From: Paenibacillus sp. FSL H3-0469
GTDB lineage: Bacteria; Bacillota; Bacilli; Paenibacillales; Paenibacillaceae
Reading direction: 5' to 3'
NCBI RefSeq assembly: GCF_038051945.1
Contig: NZ_CP150302.1
Coordinates: forward strand, 1,984,001 to 2,048,000
DNA: 64,000 bases
In this document: positions 25,942 through 34,569 of the stretch, in pieces
Numbering within the stretch: the stretch's first letter is position 1
How the letters are laid out: each line of letters starts with the position of its first letter
Program-made: the position numbers and the translations under genes
The notes under the pieces: generated by a model
What the model was told of the DNA's origin: nothing
The model's input: the letters and a program-made list of their open reading frames with translations, nothing else
Database searches by the model: none

Positions 25942-25957
25942 ATAAAAACGTTTTTAT
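25942..25957. promoter_or_regulatory. LacI-family operator (autoregulatory)
   Basis: ATAAAAACGTTTTTAT is a perfect 16-bp palindrome 17 bp upstream of the lacI-type start codon, identical to the core of the site at 24838-24855. Confidence 0.85.
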
Positions 25958-26117
25958 TGACTATAAAGTAACATGAAACCGCTTTAAATACAACACTTTT
26001 TCTCATGAGCTTGTCCTGCCACCTTTATACGCTTAATGATTACCTTGAATATCCACCCTTCCGGAGGGAGGGTATGTGGTTAAATTTATCTTATTTTACT
26101 ATAAAGTACCGGGAGTT

Positions 26118-26160
26118 CGCTATGTCTTCTCACGCAGGCGGCTGAGGAGAAGACATAGCG
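26118..26160. other. Strong hairpin in a 306-bp gene-free gap
   Basis: CGCTATGTCTTCTC (26118-26131) and GAGAAGACATAGCG (26147-26160) are perfect 14-bp inverted arms around a 15-nt loop. No T-run follows on either strand, so this is not a standard terminator. It lies about 70 bp downstream of the YheC/D-like gene stop on the minus strand. Apart from the LacI operator I see nothing else in 25958-26230. Confidence 0.6.
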
Positions 26161-26230
26161 GCCGATCAGCAGATGGGCGAACCCCCTGCGGTATTGATGT
26201 ACTTGCTTTGCAGCCTGACTACTACACAGC

Positions 26231-26995
26231 CTAACGGCATTTCCGCTTCAGACCCAGCCCACGGTATCTCATGACCCTGCGGTACATAGATTTATCCTTC
26301 AGCTGATTAAAAATGTATGGGTCAGGATTCATATTCACTTCAATAATCCACGGCTTCCGCGCGCGGTCCAGTCCGACGTCTACACCGAACTGCCGGTGGT
26401 GCGGATAAGTCTTTTTCAGCTGCTGCGCTATGCGTATGCCCAGCCGGTTCATTTCTCCCTTAAGCTGCACAAGCTGCTGCGCAGACAGATGGGTGGAGAG
26501 CAAATGCTCTACTGCGGTCGGTTTGCCGCCGCTGTGGTAATTGGTCACAATTTTGCGCGGATGCCCGAGCCGCCCGATAATTCCGGTAGCCTCCCATACA
26601 CCCTTGGGACTGAGCTGCACCATCACCCGGATATCGAAGCGCCGCCCGTGATGCTTCAGCAGGTGGATGCCTTTTTGCAGCAGATAGCTCCTCTTGCCGA
26701 TTCTTGCCGCCAGACTGTGATGAAAAGCCTCAAACGTAGCGAACCGGCGCACGGTCTCCTCATACTGATACATATATCCCTGCCGGTCCCTCCGCTCCGC
26801 GCGGATCACGCCCATGCCATACGTTCCCCGTTCCGGCTTGATATAGATCATTCCATAACCGTGCATCATCTGCTCCAGATTACGCCTGTTAAATCTCCGG
26901 GTATCGGGGATGAACGCCTTGATTGTCTCGTTCTTAAGCAGCAGTTGTGTCTTATACCATTTGCTCTGACCTGACTGAACCTTTTTAGCTGTCAC
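26231..26995 (-). CDS. YheC/YheD-type ATP-grasp protein
   Basis: The product (254 aa) resembles the YheC/D endospore-coat-associated family. It has an N-terminal RFNRRNLEQMMHGYGMIYIKPERGTYGMGVIR stretch with the ATP-grasp Lys, LLQKGIHLLKHHGRRFDIRVMVQ and the metal-binding end PWIIEVNMNPDPYIFNQLKD. ATP-grasp enzymes join a carboxylate to an amine through an acyl phosphate. In Bacillus these proteins are found with the spore, but the reaction is unknown. It starts with GTG 26995 behind CAGGAGAG. The next genes on the other strand also look like surface-polymer genes. Confidence 0.8.
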   Translation of the reverse strand: MTAKKVQSGQSKWYKTQLLLKNETIKAFIPDTRRFNRRNLEQMMHGYGMIYIKPERGTYGMGVIRAERRDRQGYMYQYEETVRRFATFEAFHHSLAARIGKRSYLLQKGIHLLKHHGRRFDIRVMVQLSPKGVWEATGIIGRLGHPRKIVTNYHSGGKPTAVEHLLSTHLSAQQLVQLKGEMNRLGIRIAQQLKKTYPHHRQFGVDVGLDRARKPWIIEVNMNPDPYIFNQLKDKSMYRRVMRYRGLGLKRKCR

Positions 26996-27213
26996 TTATG
27001 CACTCTCCTGTCCGGGCTGGGAGTCAACACTTTTTTTTTACATAAAAATACATATTCACTGCATCCTATGCCGGTGGAGGCGCCATGGAATATATCATTT
27101 GCCCCGTATGAAAAGATTAACTTGGTGCAGGATGATTGCCCTCTCCATCCCAGCTGCGCAGGCATACCCTAGTGAAGACGATCAAATGTCAATATATGTA
27201 TGGAGATGAATCC

Positions 27214-28029
27214 ATGTCCGTTGCTGCCGTAAGTGTAACCTCAAGCGCTCCGCCGATCGATGTCCTGATTCCTGCTATTGAAAAAGATCTCGCCACTCTC
27301 CCTTATGTGATTGATAGTCTTCGCCGTTATGTCCAGCACCCTATCAGCAATATTTACATTGTCTCGCCGGAGAATAGTAGAATCAGACAGCTGTGCTCCC
27401 GGAAAGCTTGCGTCTTTGTCAATGAAACCACCGTCCTGCCATTCACCAAAAAAGCGATCCGCTATTCCTCCTCCCGCTGGAACCGGTCAGGCTGGCTGTA
27501 TCAGCAGCTGCTCAAGATGAACGGGGATCAGGTGTGCCGCGAGAAGTATTTCCTGGTCATTGATGCAGATACGGTGCTCATCCGTCCCCATCGCTTCCGT
27601 TCCGGCGGGAAAAGCATCTTCTATTGCCGCAGCTGGAGCCAGCCAGAGTATTTCCGCACCTACCGCAAGCTGCTCGGTGTACCTGCGCCTTCGCCCAAGT
27701 CGTTCGTGACCCACTATATGCTGTTCGAGTCCGCGAAGCTGGCCAGTCTCAAAAGAAAAATAGCAGCCCGGCACGGCATGTCCTGGCATGCGGCTATTCT
27801 GCACTCCATCAACAAGAAGCGGCAGTTCGGCTTCTCTGAATTTGAGACCTATGCCAACTATGTGTACAGCTTAAACCGCACCTCTGTGGTGCTCAAAAAT
27901 GCCAATAATAAAGCGCTGAAGACCCCGGCGGGCTCATTGGGAAAAAAGCAGATAAGCAAGTATGCCCATACTTACCGTTCGCTCTCCTTCCATCAGCGCA
28001 AGGGATACTCCACTCCGGGCAAGCCTTAA
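27214..28029 (+). CDS. DUF6492-like glycosyltransferase-fold protein
   Basis: The product (271 aa) has features of a GT-A nucleotide-sugar transferase: a strand DVLIPAIEKDLATLPYVIDSL, an acidic DxD-like EKYFLVIDADTVLI (about residues 115-125) and an aromatic acceptor side. It matches the DUF6492 type as I recall it. I choose ATG 27214 because GGAG lies eight bases before it. It is followed after 15 bp by a nucleotidyltransferase gene and is likely co-transcribed, which suggests a role in a surface or spore polysaccharide. The sugar is unknown. Confidence 0.65.
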   Translation: MSVAAVSVTSSAPPIDVLIPAIEKDLATLPYVIDSLRRYVQHPISNIYIVSPENSRIRQLCSRKACVFVNETTVLPFTKKAIRYSSSRWNRSGWLYQQLLKMNGDQVCREKYFLVIDADTVLIRPHRFRSGGKSIFYCRSWSQPEYFRTYRKLLGVPAPSPKSFVTHYMLFESAKLASLKRKIAARHGMSWHAAILHSINKKRQFGFSEFETYANYVYSLNRTSVVLKNANNKALKTPAGSLGKKQISKYAHTYRSLSFHQRKGYSTPGKP

Positions 28030-28044
28030 GGAGGCAGGATATTG

Positions 28045-29058
28045 ATGCATACTATTCTTCTGTGCGGCGGCTCCGGCCAGCGGCTGTGGCCCCTGTCCGG
28101 CAGCATCCGCTCCAAGATGTTCCTGCAGCTGCTGCCTGCACCGGGCGGGGGCACAGAATCCATGATCGGGCGGGTATGCCGTCAGCTCGCTCAGGCCGGG
28201 CTGGATGAATCCCTGTTGTTCGTAGCCCATCAGGAGCAGGTGGCTCTCACGCAGCGGCATACCGGGAGCAATTATCCGGTAATCGGAGAGCTATACAAGC
28301 GCGGGACCTTCACTGCTGCCGCGTTCGGCGCGCTGCACTTGCTTGCCGCCGGAAAGGCACAGCCGGAGGATATCATCTGCATCGCTCCGGCTGACATGTA
28401 CGCGGATGATGATTTTTTCCGCCAGTTCCATCGATTCGAGGCCATTCTGGCCGATTCTGGGGCCGAACTCCTCCTGCTTGGAACGAGACCTTCATCTCCC
28501 TCAGAGCAATACGGCTATATCGTCCCGTCACAGGAGGACGCTGGCGGGTATGCTCCGGTATTATCTTTTGCTGAGAAGCCGGATAAGGTTAAAGCCCTGG
28601 AGCTGATGCGGGAGAAGGCCTTATGGAATTGCGGGGTATTCGCTGTGCGGCTGGGCTTCCTGCTGGAGCATCTGGAGAGGCTGGAGCTGCCTGTGGAATT
28701 GACAGCATTAACCGCACAGTATCCAGAGCTCCCGGTCCGCAGCTTCGACAAGGAAGTGGCAGAGCGCAGCACCAAAGCGGTTGTCGTAAGGCATGAAGGG
28801 GAATGGTCCGACCTGGGAAGCTGGGATACGCTGACGGCCCGGCTGCCGTCACAGGTCATTGGAGTAGGAGGGCTATGGGGAGAATGCGGAGACAGTTATC
28901 TTATTAACGAGCTGGAGGTGCCGCTGCATGTCATTGGGGTCTCCGGGATAGTCGCCATAGCCGGTCCCGAAGGCATTCTCATCGCAGATAAGAAGAACGC
29001 TAACATGATCAAGGAGATTCTGGCGGAGAATGAGCGGCGGCGGCAGGACTGCCCCTGA
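28045..29058 (+). CDS. Mannose-1-phosphate guanylyltransferase-like nucleotidyltransferase
   Basis: The product (337 aa) has the nucleotidyltransferase signature LLCGGSGQRLWPLSGS at its N-terminus, the metal-binding CIAPADMYADDDFF, and EQYGYIVPS and SFAEKPDK segments typical of ManC/mannose-1-phosphate guanylyltransferases. It lacks the C-terminal isomerase domain of type II enzymes. It would make GDP-mannose or a related sugar nucleotide for the glycosyltransferase-like protein encoded upstream. ATG 28045 follows GGAGG by ten bases; TTG 28042 is a possible start too. Confidence 0.8.
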   Translation: MHTILLCGGSGQRLWPLSGSIRSKMFLQLLPAPGGGTESMIGRVCRQLAQAGLDESLLFVAHQEQVALTQRHTGSNYPVIGELYKRGTFTAAAFGALHLLAAGKAQPEDIICIAPADMYADDDFFRQFHRFEAILADSGAELLLLGTRPSSPSEQYGYIVPSQEDAGGYAPVLSFAEKPDKVKALELMREKALWNCGVFAVRLGFLLEHLERLELPVELTALTAQYPELPVRSFDKEVAERSTKAVVVRHEGEWSDLGSWDTLTARLPSQVIGVGGLWGECGDSYLINELEVPLHVIGVSGIVAIAGPEGILIADKKNANMIKEILAENERRRQDCP

Positions 29059-29067
29059 TTAAAATAA

Positions 29068-29118
29068 CCCCACAAAGTGAGGCTTTAGCTTCGATGATGA
29101 CTCAGGTACTTTGCGGGG
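29068..29118 (+). terminator. Hairpin after the nucleotidyltransferase gene
   Basis: CCCCACAAAGT and ACTTTGCGGGG pair over 11 bp with one mismatch, starting 10 bp after the stop. An inner GAGGCT/AGC segment may extend it. There is no immediate T-run, so efficient termination is doubtful. Confidence 0.4.
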
Positions 29119-29140
29119 ACCCCAAAACATATAAATCTTT

Positions 29141-29180
29141 TTAAAAAAACGCTACTGACAACTTTATGTCAGTAGCGTTA
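29141..29180 (-). terminator. Intrinsic terminator reading leftward
   Basis: On the minus strand CGCTACTGAC pairs with GTCAGTAGCG over an 8-nt loop and is followed by seven T residues. It would end transcription that crosses the repeat array from the Nif3-like gene. Confidence 0.75.
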
Positions 29181-29206
29181 CTATATTAGTCGCATTTATA
29201 GAACCC

Positions 29207-29412
29207 TGTGCTGTATACTGTTTTTCACATACATTCGGTCCGTGTGCCTGCTTGCGAGCATAATGTATACTGTTTTCCACATACATTCGGTTCGTGTGCC
29301 TGCTTGCGAGCACAATGTATACTGTTTTCCACATACATTCGGTCCGTGTGCCTGTTTGCGAGCATAATGTATGCTGTTTTCCACATACATTCGGTCCGTG
29401 TGTCGCTGTACC
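29207..29412. repeat. Family A tandem array 2 (four units)
   Basis: AGC-headed units begin at 29257, 29309 and 29361 (period 52 bp), preceded by one partial unit at about 29207. The core is AATGTATAC, loop TGTTTTCC, ACATACATT, and the linker is CGGTCCGTGTGCCTGCTTGCG. Compared with array 1 the units are more alike among themselves, so the array has been homogenised locally. The array lies between convergent genes. A separate AGAGATATCCC/GGGATATCTCT hairpin follows at about 29456-29499. Confidence 0.9.
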
Positions 29413-29510
29413 AGCCAATTGCTATTCGGTTCTAAGTTTCCGGAGCAAGTACAAAGAGATATCCCAAACGGCCTTCGCAGACGGTTCGGGATATCTCTAA
29501 ACTATGCTAA

Positions 29511-30305
29511 TTATAGGATTTGAAACACTGGCTGCTCCGGAATAAAGCGCACCGGCACCTCCGGGAACTGCCGGCTCAGCCGCTCTGCCAGCAGCTTCAT
29601 TCCCGGCGCTTCGCTCTCGGCATGGCCGAGCATGATGAGTGCCCTGTCCTTGCCCTGCCGGACCGCGTCGCGGATATACTCAGGCACCTCCCATTCGAAG
29701 CCTTCACCGGCGATGACCAGATCAAGCGACTCCTGCTCATATATCGGGATGACCGTACTGCCGTTTCCCCGGAAACCCACCAGCACCCCCACCTTGGAGC
29801 ATGTGGCAGAGAGGTTCCCGGCAACGCGTACATAGGGAATGTTCAGCTTCCGCTTCACATATGCAGCAGTCTCCGAGACGGTCATATCAGGAATAGTGAG
29901 GATCGATACCTCAGGCAGATGCCGCTCTATATATTGCTCCCACTCCAGCTCCCGTAGCAGCCCTTCCACGATTCCGTCCAGTGTATAGCGGTGTATCGTG
30001 TCATGGAAGCGGTAGATGCCTACCCCGCTGCTTGTAATCAGTGCAGACTTCTCCTGGTAGACGGAATCCTGCTCCCACTCGCTCCCGTGACCTTGGTGGC
30101 TATAAAATACACCTTCATGCGTGATTACCAGATTCGCGCCAAGCCGGACCGCCTGCTCCACCACATATTGCGAAGCGGCGAAGGCAGTCACGATTCCCTG
30201 CACTTCTGTTCCCGCAGCGTCCGGCGCAAGCTTATCCACCGTATTCGCGGGCAGCTGTACCCCTGCATTCAAGTGCTCCATCACATCACTGAAAGTCAGT
30301 GCCAT
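29511..30305 (-). CDS. Nif3-like dinuclear metal-centre protein
   Basis: The product (264 aa) belongs to the Nif3/YqfO (DUF34) family, toroidal hexamers with a two-metal site. The opening TFSDVMEHLNAGVQLPANTVDKL, the motif LVITHEGVFYSHQG and the distal GHAESEAPGMKLLAERLSRQFPEVPVRFIPEQPVF fit it. The common name GTP cyclohydrolase 1 type 2 is not a proven activity. The usual C-terminal motif has His where this protein shows GHAESE. It starts at ATG 30305 behind GGAGGAG and stands alone on the minus strand. Confidence 0.85.
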   Translation of the reverse strand: MALTFSDVMEHLNAGVQLPANTVDKLAPDAAGTEVQGIVTAFAASQYVVEQAVRLGANLVITHEGVFYSHQGHGSEWEQDSVYQEKSALITSSGVGIYRFHDTIHRYTLDGIVEGLLRELEWEQYIERHLPEVSILTIPDMTVSETAAYVKRKLNIPYVRVAGNLSATCSKVGVLVGFRGNGSTVIPIYEQESLDLVIAGEGFEWEVPEYIRDAVRQGKDRALIMLGHAESEAPGMKLLAERLSRQFPEVPVRFIPEQPVFQIL

Positions 30306-30396
30306 GAGATCTTCTCCTCCTTGATGTTACCCGAATGAGTTCCCGGCACAGCCTGTCAAAAGACAGGACAGGGCCGTCAGGTACACAGATGCTCCC

Positions 30397-32481
30397 TTAG
30401 TAGATGGTCCGGCATAATGCATCTGCAATTCCGCTCTTGCGGTAGAAATACGTATTAATCTGGTCACGCCATTCCTTGGCATGAGCCGCCTGCCCCTTAA
30501 GGCGTTCCTCCACCTGAGTGTACAGGCCGTCTGCGATGCTGCCCTTCAGTCCGCTCCAGGCGTCCAGCAGCCCTTCAGCACGCTCTGCACCCTCGAAATG
30601 CGTATCGTAGATATGCTGGATCACGGTTTTGCCGGAATGCAGCACATGAGTGTATGGTACATGGTGGAAGAACAGCAGCAGCTCATCCGGGCATTCCTCC
30701 AGCGAATCATAACGCACAGCGTTGCTGCCCATGTACTGAGCGCTGTAGCCGGTACCGGTATTCACGGTACGGTCTACCCCGATGCCCTGATGATCGGCAT
30801 AGTGGTAGGTGCCCCACATGGAATATTCATAGCCGTCCACATTCGGGCCGTAGTGATGCTCGGGATTGATCATCCAGCCTACGCCAAGCGGCGAGGTATA
30901 AGACTCATAGATCTCCCAGGAATCCAGCAGAATCCGGCTGATTACCCCGGCTACCGCGGTGTCCGCACCAAACGTCAAGGCGATCCATTCTTCCGCAATC
31001 TCTTCCGCGCTCAGCTCAGGATTCCAGGCCAGCCGGCCGAAGCCGTAGAGATTCGCCTGGGCCAGCAGATGGCCGGTCCAGTTCCGGTCATTGCCCACAT
31101 TGGATACCGCCGCAATTCCGCTCAGGCGGTTGCCCCACAGCGATCCGTCAACGATCCGCTTCACCGGAGCCGGGCCGCCTTTGGCCTGCGTATCGAAATC
31201 CATAATCTCCTTCCACTGCGGAACGAGATAGCAGACATGACGCTGCTGTCCGGTATATTCCTGGGCGATCTGGAATTCGATCACATGGTTCGTCCGTTCC
31301 AGGGCGCCAAAGAGCGGAGAGACCGGCTCTCTGACCTGGAAATCCATCGGGCCGTTCTTGATCTGCAGAATGACGTTATCATGGAACTGGCCGTCCAGCG
31401 GCTTGAAATGGTCATAAGCCGCTCTGGCCCGGTCCGTCTTGCGGTCACGCCAGTCCTGCTTGCAGTTGTATACAAAACAGCGCCAGATGACGATACCGCC
31501 ATAAGGCTCCAGGGCTTCCGCCAGCATGTTGGCCCCGTCTGCATGGTTCCGCCCGTAAGTGAACGGGCCGGGCCGGTTCTCCGAATCGGCCTTGACCACG
31601 AAGCCGCCGAAATCGGGAATAGCCGCATAGATGTCAGCCGCTCTCGTCTTCCACCATTCCCGTACACCTGCATCCAGCGGATCAGCCGTACCGACTTCTC
31701 CTTCATGCATAGGTCCGGCGAAGTTCACGCACAGGAACAGGCGGATGCCATAGATGCGGAAAATATCGGCGATTCCCGCCACATCCGGCAGATAGGTAGA
31801 GATAAACAGTGTCTCAAGTGCATGAACGTTAACATTATTGATCGCTATTGCGTTAATGCCGGCGGTAGACATCAGCCGCGCATAGTCTGTAATCCGGTCC
31901 ATATCCTTCGTGAACTGATTATTCTCATACAGGAAGGATCTGCCGGAATAGCCGCGCTCCACACTGCCGTCGAAATTATCCCAATGATTAATTATCCGCA
32001 GCGAATTCAACGGATTCACTACTTCATCCAGATGCTCAATGTCCTTGCCGCTGGCGATCAGCCGCAGAAGATGGAAGACACCGTATAACACGCCTGCCTG
32101 GGAGGAAGCCCCTACAGCAATGCATTTACGGGACTGGCTGGTACGAATGGCGAATCCTTCCGGTCCCACAGCCTGGACCGTCTTGTCCTCGAACAAGCCC
32201 TGAATCAGCGGATGATCCCCCGCGAAGGTGCCGAAGGCCACACCGAATTCTTCCGGCTGCGGCTTGGAGACAGCCTCAAGGTCCAATAGCGAGGCAATGC
32301 CTCTTGTCCATTCCTGAAGTGCAGCCTGGATGGTCTCCCCGCCTTCTGTAACGGATACCGCTCCGCACCATTTCACATATTGCTTATATAGGGGGCCTTG
32401 TGGAAGCTTAGGATAGCTTAACCACGCATTGTATCCGCTGTCATATTGTGCAGCATACTCATTCCCGGATTGTTGTCTCAT
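30397..32481 (-). CDS. aguA: Alpha-glucuronidase, GH67
   Basis: The product (about 694 aa) is a cytosolic GH67 alpha-glucuronidase that removes (4-O-methyl-)glucuronic acid from aldouronic acids of glucuronoxylan. Diagnostic stretches are [63 protein letters not shown], the barrel strand [19 protein letters not shown] and the C-terminal [23 protein letters not shown] 32481 is 10 bases after GGAGG; ATG 32487 is 4 bases after it and also possible. A GTATAC-centred palindrome overlaps its upstream region, tying it to the GntR regulator and to uxuAB, which handle the released uronate. Confidence 0.92.
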   Translation of the reverse strand: MRQQSGNEYAAQYDSGYNAWLSYPKLPQGPLYKQYVKWCGAVSVTEGGETIQAALQEWTRGIASLLDLEAVSKPQPEEFGVAFGTFAGDHPLIQGLFEDKTVQAVGPEGFAIRTSQSRKCIAVGASSQAGVLYGVFHLLRLIASGKDIEHLDEVVNPLNSLRIINHWDNFDGSVERGYSGRSFLYENNQFTKDMDRITDYARLMSTAGINAIAINNVNVHALETLFISTYLPDVAGIADIFRIYGIRLFLCVNFAGPMHEGEVGTADPLDAGVREWWKTRAADIYAAIPDFGGFVVKADSENRPGPFTYGRNHADGANMLAEALEPYGGIVIWRCFVYNCKQDWRDRKTDRARAAYDHFKPLDGQFHDNVILQIKNGPMDFQVREPVSPLFGALERTNHVIEFQIAQEYTGQQRHVCYLVPQWKEIMDFDTQAKGGPAPVKRIVDGSLWGNRLSGIAAVSNVGNDRNWTGHLLAQANLYGFGRLAWNPELSAEEIAEEWIALTFGADTAVAGVISRILLDSWEIYESYTSPLGVGWMINPEHHYGPNVDGYEYSMWGTYHYADHQGIGVDRTVNTGTGYSAQYMGSNAVRYDSLEECPDELLLFFHHVPYTHVLHSGKTVIQHIYDTHFEGAERAEGLLDAWSGLKGSIADGLYTQVEERLKGQAAHAKEWRDQINTYFYRKSGIADALCRTIY

Positions 32482-32502
32482 GTCCATATCTCCTCCGTAT
32501 CC

Positions 32503-32518
32503 ATCTTGTATACTAGAT
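32503..32518. promoter_or_regulatory. GntR-type operator before the alpha-glucuronidase
   Basis: ATCTTGTATACTAGAT pairs at 7 of 8 positions around GTATAC and resembles CTTGTATACAAG at 34455-34466 before uxuA. UxuR/ExuR-like GntR proteins bind GTATAC-centred sites, so the GntR protein at 33690 is the likely binder. A further TGTAC-5-GTACA element lies at about 32620-32634. Confidence 0.65.
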
Positions 32519-32675
32519 TTCATTCAGGTTCATCCTACCATGCAGCCGCAGCCCCGGAACATTGTCAAATCACGCTAATATTTACCCAAATCAAGCAGAA
32601 TCCTGTATACTAAGAACAAGTGTACAGCTGGTACATACCTGTCACATGAACGCAAAGTATCAGGGGGCGATCCTA

Positions 32676-33581
32676 TTGGTTGCAGCTTTTGAACCGCCGG
32701 TCCCGGGCCAAAGCCTTAGTGAAACTATCATCCCGGATGTGAAAACCACGCTCAACCTCTTCGGCATGCATCTGCGTAAGGTGAGCGGGGAATGGGATTA
32801 TCCGCAGCACGCCCATCCCCAATATGAATTCAATTATGTGCTTGAAGGGGAGCAGCAGCTCACAGTCAACAACCACAGCTACCTCCAGCGCGCCGGGGAT
32901 CTGGTCCTCTTGAGGCCGGGCGATATCCATTCCAGCCGCAGTGGAAACGGCGGGGCCTTCACCTATTTCTGCATCCATTTCGATATCGATGACAAGCTGT
33001 TCATTTCACTTCTCAGCCGGCTGAATCATGTATTGTTCACCTCAGAGAGCAATGTTGCCCATAGATTAGGACCGCTCCTCAGCAGGCTGGTGGAGATTTC
33101 CACCTCCGGCTCCGGCAGCATCACGATCTCCCAGCGCATGAGGCTGCAGTCCGCCGTCTTCGAGCTGTTCGCCCAGCTCTGGGAGGTCTTCTCCCTGGAG
33201 GCTGACAATTCCTCTCCGGGCACTTATGAGCGAATCGAGCTGGCCCACCAGATCCGCAGCCGCCTCCAGAGCCTGATCTACCAGCAGTTCAAGCAGGAGG
33301 TTCCCTATGACAGCCATTATGGCGTTGACGACATCGCCGCTGAGCTGGGGATCAGCCCCTCGCACTGCTACCGGGTCTTCCGCCAGGTATTCGGCCTCTC
33401 CCCACGCGTCTACCTCTCTGAGCAGATGCTGCATGAGGCCAAGGTACTGCTGGATGACCACAGTTTGACGGTCAGCCAGATCTCCGGCTTGCTCGGCTAC
33501 CGCGATATCGCCCATTTCAGCAGACAGTTCAAGCGCTGGAGCGGCAAGTCGCCGCGGGAATACCGCGAGAGCAGGAGCTAG
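32676..33581 (+). CDS. AraC family transcriptional regulator
   Basis: The product (about 301 aa) has an N-terminal cupin (GEWDYPQHAHPQYEFNYVLEGEQQLTVNN, RAGDLVLLRPGDIHSS) and a C-terminal AraC DNA-binding domain (DDIAAELGISPSHCYRVFRQVFGLSPRVYLSEQ, then SGLLGYRDIAHFSRQFKRWSGKSPREYRES). TTG 32676 is chosen because AGGGGGCG lies eight bases upstream; an in-frame ATG at 32646 has no site. It is divergent from the alpha-glucuronidase gene and probably responds to a xylan-derived sugar. Confidence 0.85.
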   Translation: MVAAFEPPVPGQSLSETIIPDVKTTLNLFGMHLRKVSGEWDYPQHAHPQYEFNYVLEGEQQLTVNNHSYLQRAGDLVLLRPGDIHSSRSGNGGAFTYFCIHFDIDDKLFISLLSRLNHVLFTSESNVAHRLGPLLSRLVEISTSGSGSITISQRMRLQSAVFELFAQLWEVFSLEADNSSPGTYERIELAHQIRSRLQSLIYQQFKQEVPYDSHYGVDDIAAELGISPSHCYRVFRQVFGLSPRVYLSEQMLHEAKVLLDDHSLTVSQISGLLGYRDIAHFSRQFKRWSGKSPREYRESRS

Positions 33582-33616
33582 GCAGAGCGCGAAGCCTGTA
33601 CAGATTTATATTTAGT

Positions 33617-33653
33617 AAAAGCCTGCCTTCATCGTTGATGAGGGCGGGCTTTG
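33617..33653. terminator. Bidirectional intrinsic terminator
   Basis: AAAGCCTGCC pairs with GGGCGGGCTTT, with an inner CATC/GATG stem, between the convergent AraC and GntR genes. Confidence 0.75.
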
Positions 33654-33689
33654 TGCGCTATTGCGGGTGGGGCTTGATGAAGGCCCGCC

Positions 33690-34343
33690 CTATTTTTTGA
33701 TATACGTGGCGAAATGCTCCTGGAGGTTCTTGGAGTCGATATCCGCCCGCAGATGATGGTGCAGCAGCTCGTCGATCCCCGCGGTGTCGCCCTGCACGAT
33801 ATAATCCAGAAGCTGCTGATGCTCCTGCTGAATCGCCGTCAGCTTCTCGTCCTTCAGCATATGCAGCTTGCGGTAGCGGATGTAGTGCACATTGAACTGC
33901 TGGAGCACGCCCCACAGGAACTCACGCCCGGCCAAGCCGAACATCGTGCGGTGGAACTGGTCATCCAAGTGCAGGAATACCTCCGCCCCCTCCGCCTGCT
34001 CGATACACTTCTGCTGCTGTGCAAGGTTGTCCCTTAGCTCATGCAGCCCTTTTAACGGGATATTCCCGGCCAGCGACTTCATAATCTCCTTCTCCAGCAC
34101 ATTGCGCAGATAGATAATCTGTTCCACGGACTCCAGGTCTATGTAGGATACGAGATTGCCTTTTTTGGGATAGATATCGACGTATTGCTCCAGGGACAGC
34201 TGCTTCAGCACATCACGGATCGGCGTCCGCGACAGCTGGAAGCGCTCGGACAGAGCCGTCTCACTGATCATCGCCCCCGGCTTCAGCTCAAGGGAGAGAA
34301 TCTCCTGCTTGAGGTAGGCCATTATTTCTTTTTTGGAAGTCAT
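33690..34343 (-). CDS. GntR family regulator (FadR/FCD type)
   Basis: The product (about 217 aa) has an N-terminal winged helix (EIMAYLKQEILSLELKPGAMISETALSERFQLSRTPIRDVLKQL) and an all-helical FCD ligand domain (FLHLDDQFHRTMFGLAGREFLW, HQQLLDYIVQGDTAGIDELLHHHLR) with the Asp/His pattern that binds a metal and a carboxylate. Family members such as UxuR, ExuR and KdgR-like proteins sense uronates or aldonates. It is divergent from uxuA with a perfect GTATAC palindrome between. No clear ribosome binding site marks the start, and the frame is open up to 34430. Confidence 0.85.
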   Translation of the reverse strand: MTSKKEIMAYLKQEILSLELKPGAMISETALSERFQLSRTPIRDVLKQLSLEQYVDIYPKKGNLVSYIDLESVEQIIYLRNVLEKEIMKSLAGNIPLKGLHELRDNLAQQQKCIEQAEGAEVFLHLDDQFHRTMFGLAGREFLWGVLQQFNVHYIRYRKLHMLKDEKLTAIQQEHQQLLDYIVQGDTAGIDELLHHHLRADIDSKNLQEHFATYIKK

Positions 34344-34454
34344 GGAATAGACCAACTTTCTGTTCGGGATTGTTCTTCCCCCCATTATATAGAAAAGGGA
34401 TATGAATTTCATTGACAAAGATGTACACATATTCTATGATCATTACGAATCGAA

Positions 34455-34466
34455 CTTGTATACAAG
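34455..34466. promoter_or_regulatory. GntR-type operator before uxuA
   Basis: CTTGTATACAAG is a perfect 12-bp palindrome in the gntR-uxuA divergent region. A related site precedes the alpha-glucuronidase gene, consistent with one uronate regulon. Confidence 0.75.
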
Positions 34467-34569
34467 ATTATGCCACATGTAACGCTGGTTCTGTAAGGTC
34501 AATTGTCACAAGGCTTCGGATGGTTATCATTTGTATTTATGCTTATCTTACTTAAGGAGGAAAATGACA

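Noticed and set aside
29059..29180. Riboswitch or T-box in the 29.1 kb gap
   Set aside because: The structures lie after stop codons of convergent genes, with no downstream gene to regulate and no recognisable aptamer.
30481..32088. Long plus-strand open frame (535 codons) opposite the alpha-glucuronidase gene
   Set aside because: It is a codon-bias shadow of a clear GH67 gene, with no recognisable domain and no start signal.
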